A DNA stretch of 64,000 nucleotides. Origin: Acidobacteriota bacterium (GTDB lineage Bacteria > Acidobacteriota > Blastocatellia > Pyrinomonadales > Pyrinomonadaceae). Numbering within the stretch: position 1 is the stretch's first letter; every line of letters begins with the position of its first letter. Made by a program: the position numbers and the translations under genes. Under the pieces are notes generated by a model that ran no database searches, had not been told where the DNA came from, and saw only the letters and a list, made by a program, of their open reading frames with translations. This document shows, in pieces, positions 50,790 through 60,390 of this stretch. The DNA is taken from contig JADJWI010000007.1 in the NCBI GenBank assembly GCA_016716435.1, positions 172,764 to 236,763 on the forward strand, given 5' to 3'.

Positions 50790-53700
50790 TCAATTGACCG
50801 CATGGAAATCGACATCAAAGAGGTCTTCATTGAGCTGGACGGATCGGGCAGGAACAGCGAACTGATACTGCCGCCGCTCGACCGTTATGAAATAAAGCCG
50901 GCCCGAGCCGAGCCCCTCAATGCGGTAATTGCCAAAGCTGCTCGTGATGGTCTGCCAGGTGTTGCCTTCGCCATCGGTCACGGTGATCGAGGCGAGCGGG
51001 ATTCCGCTGCCCGCAGCATCCGTCACACGGCCGGCGAGCGTGGCGGGTGCCGAGGTCGGAGCAAGCAGCGAGATCGCGGCATCGGTGAACGTGACCGAAA
51101 GGCTTTCGGCCAGGCCGTTGACCGCTTCGCGGCGGACCGGCGAATTGCCGAACGCGATGAGAGCCGAGGCCGGGTTGGTCGGAGCGACCGTGAATGTAAT
51201 CGTCACAAGCTGCTGCGTACCGGCCGGAAGTGGCTGCGTCGGGTCCTTATCGAGCACGATGCCGAGCCGCCCTGCGGCCGCCTGCGAGGAGTTGACGGTC
51301 AGGCTCATTCCGGCGGCACCGGTACCGAGCGAGATGTTCGCCGGGCTTGAGATGACCTGCGGGTCGAAACTAAGCGTAAAGCCGACCGCTACCTCATCGC
51401 CTTGGGCCGCGAGTTCGATGGCAACGCCGACCTGGTTGCCGGAGCGGGTGAGCCTAACGGGCCTTATTTCGCGAGAGCCCATCGCCGACTCACGGCCAGC
51501 AACGGTCTTGACCGAGGCTCCGCCAGTGGCGGCATTCGGGCCGGCAGCGTTCTTGACCTCATCAAGCCCAGCAACATAACGGCGGGATTGAATGATATCG
51601 CCGACCGAGAGCACGCCGTCTCCGCTTGTCGCGAGCGGTGCGGTATCGGCCCGCTGGAACTCGTTGTATTGGAAGTCGGCATCGAGCCCGGAGACGAACC
51701 GCCGCACCTGCGTGAGATCCGCGATCGAGACCGTGCCGTCGTTGTTGCCGTTCGGCCGCGGGGCCAGGTCGCTCTCGGCCGCTCCGCCGAGGATGGAGAC
51801 GACAGCGCCGGGCGTGGCGGGTATCGTCTCGATGTTCCCGGCATTGTCGGTGGCGACGGAGAAGAATCGATACGTTCGGCCCCAGTTACCGAGGAACACG
51901 GCAGAACCCGGGCCTTCGGCACTCAGCAACGGTTGGTACTGCCCGCCGTTCTCAGAAAAATATACAGTGACGCCTTTCATTCCCGAACCGCCAATGGCGT
52001 CGTTGCCGTCCCATGTGAGATTGATCTCGGGCGTATCGAGCGTAGCCGGCAGCGGGGCGACGCTGCTCGTTGGGATGTCCGCATCGAGTGTGTTCGAGGT
52101 CGCGTTTGTGACGATCGGCTCGTTCTCATCGAAGAAGATCGTCGCGAAGTTCGCGATCTCGGTGCCGGTGGTTTGCGTGGCCTTCGGCTGGACCGTAAAG
52201 GTCACAAAGCCCTCGCCATCGCGTTCCTCGTTGTTTGGCGGCAGCAGGCCGACCAGCGGACTGAGCGGCCGCTCATTGGTCTGTGGATCGATGGCTGTCA
52301 ACGTCCAGGTGACCGTTCCATTCTGGATGTTAAGCCCGGCCGAGATCTCAGCTTGAATGTTTCCGAGGTCTTCGCCAAGCTGCATTCGCGTTTGATAGAA
52401 AGCACGATTCTCCGGAACCGCAACGCTGTATTGCTTAAAGCCGATCTCTTTGAGCCGGAACGTCCGCGGGTCGAGCGTAGGCGGAAGTTGATCGACGATC
52501 TTCACTACCTGCGCAGGAGCCTCCGCGGTCGCCAGATTCTCAAAGTTGATCCGATATTCGATCGGCTGTTGGACTCCAACGAACTTCTCAGCACCATACC
52601 CGGCGGGCCCAAGCTTTTCGTTTGGATCGATCGAAAATGGTTGTCGGAAGATGACCTCTTGTTTGAAGCGGCCACCGAGACAGTCATCAAGCTGACTGAG
52701 GAGTTGGATGAGAGTGAGAGCGATCGAAACGGCTCTTATCCATGGGATAGCTTTACCCGCGCATTCAGCGATCTTGGGAAGGGAGTTAACGAGTTGCCCT
52801 GCGATCGACGAAACCCAATCCCAACCTCCCGGTCCCCCGGTCGCTTCCTTGAGGAACAGCCCAGTCATCGAATCCGCTGCAGCGGACGCCAGAGTCCAAA
52901 GGCCCTTGAGACAATCGCTCGGCAGCAATTCGTTGAGTGCAGCAAAAAGAACCTGCCGGAAGAGTTCGAGCCAGCAACTCGGGTCAACCGGTTGTGCTCC
53001 TCCGGACAAACGCATGGCGGCGAGGCTGGGGTCGAGGGCCCCGAAATCTGGACCGAGGGCCTGAGCTCCTTCGTTGAGCGAAGGAAGCAACTGAATCGCA
53101 ACCGGAAACTCACCGAAGTTGAATGGGAGGGCAACATCGACCTTGATGTTTATGCTCGAGTTCGCTCGAAATATTGGAGCGTAAAGCATGATCACACGGA
53201 TTCCGTCGATATCGGCGTGGATCGGGATCTGTGCAGGGTCAGCGCCGGGCGGGAGTCCGGCTACAGGATAATCGACATAGTTCGAGCGGTCGATCGAGTA
53301 CGAATACCCCGCTGGTATCTGGATAAAGATGGGAACATACAAAGCATCGTTGATACCGTCGTTATGGGCAGTAAAGGTAAATCGTTGGGTCAATCCGCCG
53401 CGGCCGACAGTTGGTCCCGGAGGTATCGAGGCGCGGAGTTGGTAGCCGCCGCCTTCGACGATCTCAAAGCCATCTTCGAGTGTCGTGGATTGGCTGTTCG
53501 GGTTGGTGACCACGACGTCATACGATCCCGCCGGTTTACCGTTGAGGTCAAAGATGGCGGCGATACGCGTTGGACCGGCGGCCATTTGAGCGGGTGTGAT
53601 CTCAAGGCCGCCCGAGCCTACGAGCTTGAGGCTCGCGTTGGCATCGAACTTGGCCCCGTCAACCTGGAGCGACGCGATTCCGGCGTTGCCGGCCGATTCC

Positions 53701-56459
53701 GGCGAGACGCGTCGAACCGTAAAGGGAAGCAGTTCGGCGCGGAGCGTCACGTTCTGCGGTGCAAGGTTAGAACCCTGTTCCTTCTTTTCGGCGGCGGCCT
53801 TATTGCCTTCGCGAAGCTGTTCGGCGAACGATCCGGGAACGACATCGCCCCGGATCATCGTGAAGTACGAACCGGCTTGCGTGTTCGAAACCACGTTCTC
53901 CTGATCGGGCTCGCCCGGACGGAAGCCTTGCAGCTCATAGTTCGCCCGCGAGACCATCGAACCGGAGCGGGTATAGAGTTCGTTGCTCGAGCCCGTTTCA
54001 CCGTCCAGGTTGATGAGCATCACCTCGTCGGCCGGCGTGTTGAGCACGCTAAAGAATCGCTCCTGTCCGGTGACGAGCGTGGTATTGACCGGCACGCCGA
54101 GCGTCAGGTTCTGGACGCTTAACTGTGTCTGCCCGACCGAGGCGGCGACGTTGTTCGTCTCGTTCGACTCGCGAACCGAATTGCGGGAATCCGTTCGAAC
54201 GATCACGTAGTAGCTGCCGGGATCGACCGGCGGGATGACCGTTTCGAGCGTTTCCGTATAGCTCGCGAAGCCGGCGAGAGTTCCGCTTCGTTGTTTGGAA
54301 CCAATTACAATATCGCCGCTGTCCCAGGTCGTATCGGTCGAGAGATAGAGCGTGTCCTGCCAGATGCCGGAGGCGGAATTCGAGCTCGAGTTCTGGACCG
54401 TCCACTCGAATGTTGCCGCTTCGCCGAGAACGATCCCCGAAGGAGGCGTTATGTTCGTGACGTTGAGTTCGGCTGGCGGCGGCAACTGTAGTTCAGTGTT
54501 AGCAAAGCCGAGATTATTGCCGTTGTTGGTTTCGACAACTTCGTTGTGCCGGTCGGTGATGATCAGGATTCGGTAGTCACCCGTGAGTCCTGCGGGAATG
54601 GCGATCTGGCGATTCTCGGTATAATAGCCGCCGGCGGCAAGTCCTTCATTTCGGCGACGGAACTCGAGAAGCGTATCGCTCGGGTCGTATATCGCGTCAC
54701 GGGAGAGCACGACCCAATCCGACCAGGTGCTGGAGGCTGTCGCTTCCGAACCGGTGTTTGTGACGGTCCACGAGATGTTGGCGAACTGTCCCGAGTAGAT
54801 CACAGGATCGACATTCACCGTCGTTACCTGAAGATCGACGGCCGGAGCGGTGAGCGATATCGGTACAGCCGTGGCGTTGTTATTGTCGTTGATCCCTTCG
54901 GCGACGTTTCCGTCGGCGTCGGAGACGACGATCAGGTAGTAACTGCCGACCGGCAGGTTTGGTATCGTAGCGGTCACTTGTCGGGAATATGTGCCGTTGG
55001 TTCCGAGCGATTGGTTAAGCAGCGATCCACCGATCTGGACGTCGCCAAAGCTGAACGTTGCGTCCGAAGAAAGATAGACGCGATCGACCCAGCTCTGCGA
55101 ATTGATCGGAGAACCGAAGTTCTGAGCGGCCCAATCGACCGTGATCTGCGAGCCAAGCGAGGCGGAGCCCGGGGCCTGGATCGTATTGACGCGAAGATCC
55201 GGCAGGTCGCTTTGAAGCTGAGTTTGTGCAGAGTCCTGATTGTTCTCTTCGAAGGAACACTCCGGAACCGCGTTGTAGAAATCGGTTTCTACGAAAATGA
55301 TCACGTCACCCTGCAAAAACAGCGGAATATTCACGACCTGGTTCTGCGTGTATTCGCCGTCGATAGCAAGGCCGCCCTGCCGCGGGAAGGTGCCGAGGTT
55401 AAAGAGCTGATTATTGTTGATCAGGTAAACGCGGTCTGCCCAGCTAGTTTGGACGGTTGCTCCCGTGCCGAAATTTTTGACCGTCCAAGAGATCGGCATC
55501 GCACCGTTGATGACCACCGGCGGCACCGTTATATCCGTAACCCGCAGGTCCGGCGCAAAGCTGCTGATATCGATCGCTTTCGGCTGGCTCAGGTTGTTCG
55601 TTTCGCCATTGCCTTTAGGGTCGAACTCAAAGAGCGAATTGTAGGCATCGGTCGCGGCGATCAAATAGTATGTCCCATTGAGGCAAGTCGGAATCGTGAC
55701 GTTCACCGAGGGGCCGTAACTCTGCCCTGCTCCGAGGCTTGTTCTCGCCGTTGCCCCGAGCAGTATGTCGTTCACAGGATCAAGGTTTTGATCTGCCGAG
55801 AGATAGAGAGCCTCTCGCCAATTCCCAACCGCATCGAACGCACCTTGGTTGAGCACGGTGAAAGAAGCCGTGAGCCCTTGGCCGGCAACTATAGAGCTCG
55901 GAGCATTTATCGGTGCCGGAATGGTAAGATCCGGCGGCGTGCCGAGCACATTCAACGGCGAGCCGGGCTCGACCCGGTCATAGTCGCTGTTGTTGTTTTC
56001 GTCGTTGAATTCGTAAACCTGGCCGAACGCGTCCGTGACAACGAAGACGTAATATTCGCCAAAGGCATTCTGCGGAAGCGTGACGCTGAAGTTTGAGACA
56101 CTGTAGTTTCCGCCCGATGTGAGCGAGCCATTTCGCGGCCGGCTGCCGATGACCGGATCAACGCCGTCGAGGACGGCATCGCGAGAAAGAATGATCGTAT
56201 CGGTCCAGTTCGATTCGTTCGCCGGCACCGGGCCGTCGCCGTTGTTCGTCACCGTCCACGAAACAGCGATCGGAGCTCCGCCAAATCCTTCGTCGGGGGC
56301 CTGTACATTCGAGACCCTCAGATCGGGAAGTAGTGGCACGTTGATCGTGATCGAACGCACGCTCAGGTTATTTGCCTCGTTCTCTTCATTGACCGCATTG
56401 TTAATGTCGGTATTAACGATCACTTGATAGTTTCCGGAGATTCCCCGAGGGATGCGCAC
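50790..56459 (-). CDS. Giant exported CARDB / cohesin / dockerin-like protein (intact C-terminal 1889 aa)
   Basis: The continuous part of a gene that begins near 59692; the frame is open upstream to about 56690. Domains in order: at least six CARDB modules (each opening like LPDLRVSNVQAP), a central spacer, a helical WLELFRQVLFAALNEL block, then SIDPNEKLGPAGYG and a conserved adhesin-type repeat (EYRINFENLATAEAP). A fibronectin-like strand (INLTWDGNDAIGGSGMKG) and a dockerin-like pair (NNDGTVSIADLTQVRRF, SGDGVLSVGDIIQSRRY) follow. A cohesin-like domain (VGVAIELAAQGDEVAVGFTL) and a C-terminal carboxypeptidase-regulatory fold (AGRVTDAAGSGIPLASITV) end the protein. It is probably surface-exposed. 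It ends in a strong terminator. Confidence 0.85.
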   Translation of the reverse strand: MRIPRGISGNYQVIVNTDINNAVNEENEANNLSVRSITINVPLLPDLRVSNVQAPDEGFGGAPIAVSWTVTNNGDGPVPANESNWTDTIILSRDAVLDGVDPVIGSRPRNGSLTSGGNYSVSNFSVTLPQNAFGEYYVFVVTDAFGQVYEFNDENNNSDYDRVEPGSPLNVLGTPPDLTIPAPINAPSSIVAGQGLTASFTVLNQGAFDAVGNWREALYLSADQNLDPVNDILLGATARTSLGAGQSYGPSVNVTIPTCLNGTYYLIAATDAYNSLFEFDPKGNGETNNLSQPKAIDISSFAPDLRVTDITVPPVVINGAMPISWTVKNFGTGATVQTSWADRVYLINNNQLFNLGTFPRQGGLAIDGEYTQNQVVNIPLFLQGDVIIFVETDFYNAVPECSFEENNQDSAQTQLQSDLPDLRVNTIQAPGSASLGSQITVDWAAQNFGSPINSQSWVDRVYLSSDATFSFGDVQIGGSLLNQSLGTNGTYSRQVTATIPNLPVGSYYLIVVSDADGNVAEGINDNNNATAVPISLTAPAVDLQVTTVNVDPVIYSGQFANISWTVTNTGSEATASSTWSDWVVLSRDAIYDPSDTLLEFRRRNEGLAAGGYYTENRQIAIPAGLTGDYRILIITDRHNEVVETNNGNNLGFANTELQLPPPAELNVTNITPPSGIVLGEAATFEWTVQNSSSNSASGIWQDTLYLSTDTTWDSGDIVIGSKQRSGTLAGFASYTETLETVIPPVDPGSYYVIVRTDSRNSVRESNETNNVAASVGQTQLSVQNLTLGVPVNTTLVTGQERFFSVLNTPADEVMLINLDGETGSSNELYTRSGSMVSRANYELQGFRPGEPDQENVVSNTQAGSYFTMIRGDVVPGSFAEQLREGNKAAAEKKEQGSNLAPQNVTLRAELLPFTVRRVSPESAGNAGIASLQVDGAKFDANASLKLVGSGGLEITPAQMAAGPTRIAAIFDLNGKPAGSYDVVVTNPNSQSTTLEDGFEIVEGGGYQLRASIPPGPTVGRGGLTQRFTFTAHNDGINDALYVPIFIQIPAGYSYSIDRSNYVDYPVAGLPPGADPAQIPIHADIDGIRVIMLYAPIFRANSSINIKVDVALPFNFGEFPVAIQLLPSLNEGAQALGPDFGALDPSLAAMRLSGGAQPVDPSCWLELFRQVLFAALNELLPSDCLKGLWTLASAAADSMTGLFLKEATGGPGGWDWVSSIAGQLVNSLPKIAECAGKAIPWIRAVSIALTLIQLLSQLDDCLGGRFKQEVIFRQPFSIDPNEKLGPAGYGAEKFVGVQQPIEYRINFENLATAEAPAQVVKIVDQLPPTLDPRTFRLKEIGFKQYSVAVPENRAFYQTRMQLGEDLGNIQAEISAGLNIQNGTVTWTLTAIDPQTNERPLSPLVGLLPPNNEERDGEGFVTFTVQPKATQTTGTEIANFATIFFDENEPIVTNATSNTLDADIPTSSVAPLPATLDTPEINLTWDGNDAIGGSGMKGVTVYFSENGGQYQPLLSAEGPGSAVFLGNWGRTYRFFSVATDNAGNIETIPATPGAVVSILGGAAESDLAPRPNGNNDGTVSIADLTQVRRFVSGLDADFQYNEFQRADTAPLATSGDGVLSVGDIIQSRRYVAGLDEVKNAAGPNAATGGASVKTVAGRESAMGSREIRPVRLTRSGNQVGVAIELAAQGDEVAVGFTLSFDPQVISSPANISLGTGAAGMSLTVNSSQAAAGRLGIVLDKDPTQPLPAGTQQLVTITFTVAPTNPASALIAFGNSPVRREAVNGLAESLSVTFTDAAISLLAPTSAPATLAGRVTDAAGSGIPLASITVTDGEGNTWQTITSSFGNYRIEGLGSGRLYFITVERRQYQFAVPARSVQLNEDLFDVDFHAVN

Positions 56460-59400
56460 GGTCGCCGATGCGACATAACTCTCGCCTGCATCGAGAAAGC
56501 TTGTATTAGATGTCGTTGCAAGCGGCGTTGCGGCGTTGAGCGACGGGTTTGGGCCGATGTAGAGCCGGTCGGTCCAGTTCGGAGCGTTGGTCGGGCCGGT
56601 GCCGTTGTTGGAAACGGTCCACTGGACCTGTATCTCTTGATCGAAGAAGGCAGTCGGCGGAGCGGTAATGTTCGTGACCGCCAGATCGGGCCGAAGAAGC
56701 CTGCGTACCCGGAAGGCGAGAATGTGACGTTGTTATTCTCATTGGCACCTTCATTCACATTGCTAAAGGCGTCGGTCTGGACGTAGACAAAGTAATCTCC
56801 GGTCGCGGAGATCGAATTGGTCGGGATCGTCACGTTCTGGACGCGGTTGATGGATTCGCCAGCAGCAATGGGCTGGTTGAGCAAGAACTCACCGAGCAGG
56901 ACATCGCCGCCAACCTGGTTATCGGTCGAGAAAAAGACACGCTCCCACATCGGGTTCGAGGCGCGGAGTCCGGTGTTGATGGTCGTCCATTGGAGGGCGA
57001 ACTGGGTGTCAGAATCGACCTCCGTCGGAGGAGTCACACTCTGTACCTGGAGGTCGGGGACGCGGTATTCGAACCGAGTCGGGACGCTCGTGGTGTTGTT
57101 AGTTTCGGCCGGACCGCCGGGATTATCCTCGAAAACCTGATTGGCAGGATCGACGACAACATAGATCAATGCATCGCTCGAATCGCGCACCGGAAGTGTC
57201 GGCACGGTATATTGCTGAGAAAAGATTGCGATTGGCCAACTGCGAAGGCGGGACTGACCCGCTGAGTGATCAGGATGTCATCGGCATTTCCGATCGTTTG
57301 ATCGAATGAGAAGTAAACGTTGTGACCGAAGCCGCTTTGTGTTGGCGCTCCTGCGTTCCGCACGTCCCAGTTGATAGTGAACTGAACTCCGGGTTCGATC
57401 TCCGCCGGGATCTGGACATTCTCTGTGATCAGGTCTGGGAGGTTGCGGTTCACCTGGATCGGAATGAACGCGTAGTTGTCCTGAAAATTGCCGTTCCGCT
57501 CCGGAATATTTCGCCCAACTCGGTAGAAAAGGTAATAGGTACCGTCGGTCGGGATCGCGATCGATGGAATGTTGATATTCGTTGCCGTGAACACCTTCGA
57601 CTGGCCCGGAACGAGGACGCCCGCGTTGTCGAATTTCAGCCCAACGAAGTTGTCACCCGGGTCATTGAAAAGTATCGGGTCCTGCGATATCCAGATCTCG
57701 TCTTCGCGGTAACTGCCGGTCGCGACCTGGCCGTTATTTGTAACCGTGATTTCCGCATTGAAGTTCTGAAGTATATTGACCGTCGGCGGTGCTGCCAGGT
57801 TCGACGCAGCAAGGTCGGCAGATGCCGGTGCGATAACGACCGTCGTTCGAGATGTATTGGCCCTTCTGTAGCGATGATGTCGGCGCTGAAATATGTGGTG
57901 GATGGCGGGACCGAAAGGATGGTCGCTGCATCGAAAAAGTGTTCACCGAACCTCTGGGATAAACACGCTGGCGGGAACGGTCATCGCCGAAGGATCGGTG
58001 GAGGCCAGCGAAATGGTCGTACCGCCGGCCGGTGCAGGATCGGACAAGCGGATCTCGACTTGAACCGAACGGCCCTGAGCAACCGGAAAGAGGAACGGGC
58101 CGCCAAGCGATATGCGGGATTTCTGAACCGGCGGGCAGTCAGTCGAGCCGAGCATCGCCCCGGTCATATTGACGAGTGCCTGAATTTCGGTCTCCGAAAG
58201 AGCTCGGTTGTAAAGCACGACCTCGTCCGCCATTCCGAAGGCGGTCAGTTCGGGAGCCGTAACGCCATCGCCTTTTCCGATGGTGAAAGGCGCGTCGTTC
58301 GTCCCGATGATCTGGTTTTCGGTATGCGTTACAACATGCTGGCCGTTCTTGTAAAGGTGGAACTCGTTGCCCTCTCTTCGAAGAGCGAGATGCGTCCATG
58401 TGTAAAGATCCAGCTCGTGGCCAAAGGCCGCAACCCGAGAACCTCCGGATTCGTGGCTGACGTCAATGAACGGGCGGTTGTCCAAATCGACGCCAACATA
58501 GAAGTTAGAGCCGGTGCAGCAAGCTCCTTTCCCAAAGAAATAATGCTGGCTGCCAAGCAAGCCTTCCGATAAACCGCGAAGGGCTTCCGGTGTTAAACGT
58601 CTCGAAGCGATTGGTGCCGTTCGAACTCGCAATTGCGATCCGTTGGTGCCCGTCTTGACCGGTTCGAACATAAGCGATCTGAGAGCCGTTCGGCGACCAA
58701 ACCGGCTTTTCAAGAGTCTCGTCAGGTTTCCCTCGATCAGGTCGATCGTGGTTTTGTGCCGTCCGTTGGTGCTACATGCAAATGCCGGACGTGAAGCGGT
58801 CGCACTCGAAGAGCAGTTTTGCCCGTCTGGCGACAGGGCAGGTGCTCTGAAGACGTTATAAGAGTCATTACTTCCGTCGACCACCGTCCTTCGCCGGTGC
58901 CATCCGGATTTGCGCGGTATATCGCGGCGCCGCTGGTCCAATAGACCTTTTGACCGTTGTGAGAAAAGAACGGATACTCGCCGCCGCCTTGCGTCAACAC
59001 TTGAAGGCCGGTGCCGTCAGAATTGGCGATCCAAATCGTGAAGTTCCGTTCGAAGACAACCTTCGAGCCATCAGGCGAAAGAGCCGGACGTGAGGTGGAA
59101 TCATCTGAAAGGATTCGGGATCTCGGTCAAGCCAGTCCCGTCGGAGTTGATAACCCAGATCCGATCCTCGAACGCGTGTTCAAATGTGATCTTTTGACCA
59201 TCTCGCGAAAAATGAGAAATTTCGCTCTGTCGATGAATTGAAGGTCAGACGTCGTTGATTGAACCGGTCGGGTCCATTATCCAAAGCCTCGCCCGGATCG
59301 GCGGGATGGAAGTCACGCATCCGCTGCGTTCGGAATAGGATCTTTGAACCATCAGGAGAAAATACGGGTTCAGAATCGGCGAGAAAGGTGAAGTAAGAAA

Positions 59401-59692
59401 CATCGTTCGATGTGCCAATGTTTTCAAGCTTCTGTAGAGTATTGTCCAGCTCGAACAGGAAAAGCCCGGAAACGTTCTGCAGCTTGTCTTGCTCGCTTGC
59501 CTTTCTTGCACTTGCAGGTGATGAGGGTTCCGCAACTGTAGCACTGTTGCTTCCGACCACGGTGGCAACACTCGCACTGACGCCGAAGCGGACGATGCCC
59601 AAAACGACAAGCGAAAGCGATGCGGCCGCGAGTATTGACAGTGCAGCATAGCGAAGCGTGGGACGAAAACGACGATTCCTGGGGGATCTCAT
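56460..59692 (-). pseudogene. N-terminal part of the giant gene, several frameshifts
   Basis: Continues the 1889-aa frame upstream to an ATG at 59692 with AGGAG nine bases before it. The start reads MRSPRNRRF, then a membrane/signal helix (AALSILAAASLSLVVLGI). Next come PD40 blades (EPVFSPDGSKILFRTQ, EYPFFSHNGQKVYW), a LamG-like domain (LDLYTWTHLALRREGNEFHL, EVVLYNRALSETEIQALV) and about four more CARDB modules (VPDLQVQSVTPP, LPDLITENVQIP). Shifts lie near 56690 and 57222, and at several points between 57600 and 59250. All pieces fit one protein of about 2960 aa, so indel errors are likelier than decay. Confidence 0.7.
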
Positions 59693-59795
59693 TTGGCTTT
59701 CTCCTAGATATTTGTGTCTCTGGGCAGTAAGGCGTTAATCAATCGAGTTTTGGACCACCTGGGGAAAAAGTTTCCGATTTGCCCGAGATTGGCTG

Positions 59796-59801
59796 TATAA
59801 T
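59796..59801 (+). promoter_or_regulatory. -10 box for the ECF sigma gene
   Basis: Perfect TATAAT at 59796-59801, 19 bases before the ATG at 59820. A loose -35 (TTCCGA) lies 18 bases upstream. It sits in the 127-base gap shared with the divergent giant gene. Confidence 0.5.
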
Positions 59802-59819
59802 CTGAAAATTCTTCACCCT

Positions 59820-60382
59820 ATGCCTGAGCCGAACGATGTGACCGAACTTCTGAGCCGGATCGGGAGCGGCGATAAGCATGCCCCGGATGAGCTCTTGCCG
59901 GTCGTTTATGACGACCTCAGGCGGCTTGCTCGGGCATATTTCACAAATGAACGGCCGGAGCACACGCTTCAGGCGACCGCTTTGGTCCATGAGGCGTACA
60001 TCCGGTTGGTCAACTGGGGAGCAGGTTAGCTGGCAGAATCGGGCTCATTTTTTTGCAGTCGCTGCCGAAGTGATGCGAAAAGTACTTATTGACCACGCGC
60101 GTGCCCGAAAGGCCGCAAAACGAGATGGCGGCGAACGCGTTCTACTCGAAGAGACGGTCAGCCTTGCCGCAAACAAGCCGATCGATCTCTTGAATCTTGA
60201 GGATGCCTTGAGGTGTTGGAAAAGCGATCCGCGGCAGGCTAAGGTTGTCGAGCTTCGGTTCTTCGGCGGTCTATCTATCGAAGAAGCGCGGCGTATCTTC
60301 TCGATGTATCGCGGCGACCACTGTCAAGAGAGAATGGAGCTTTGCGAAGGCATGGCTTCAACGTGAACTGACCAGAACTTAG
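59820..60382 (+). pseudogene. ECF RNA polymerase sigma factor (kinase-associated type), frameshifted
   Basis: About 187 aa once two or three single-base shifts are bridged. Region 2 is in the first frame (DELLPVVYDDLRRLARAYF, ATALVHEAYIRLV). After a shift near 60020 the next frame gives QNRAHFFAVAAEVMRKVLID. Region 4 (DPRQAKVVELRFFGGLSIEEA) continues in a third frame as TTVKREWSFAKAWLQRELT and ends at TAG 60380-60382. This is the ECF type often found beside Pkn kinases in Planctomycetes and Acidobacteria. The kinase ATG follows after eight bases, so they form an operon divergent from the giant exported gene. Confidence 0.8.
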
Positions 60383-60390
60383 AGGCCGAG

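Noticed and set aside
51402..58572. Plus-strand frames (906, 516 and 416 aa) opposite the giant gene
   Set aside because: No recognised domain; the minus-strand reading has consistent CARDB repeats.
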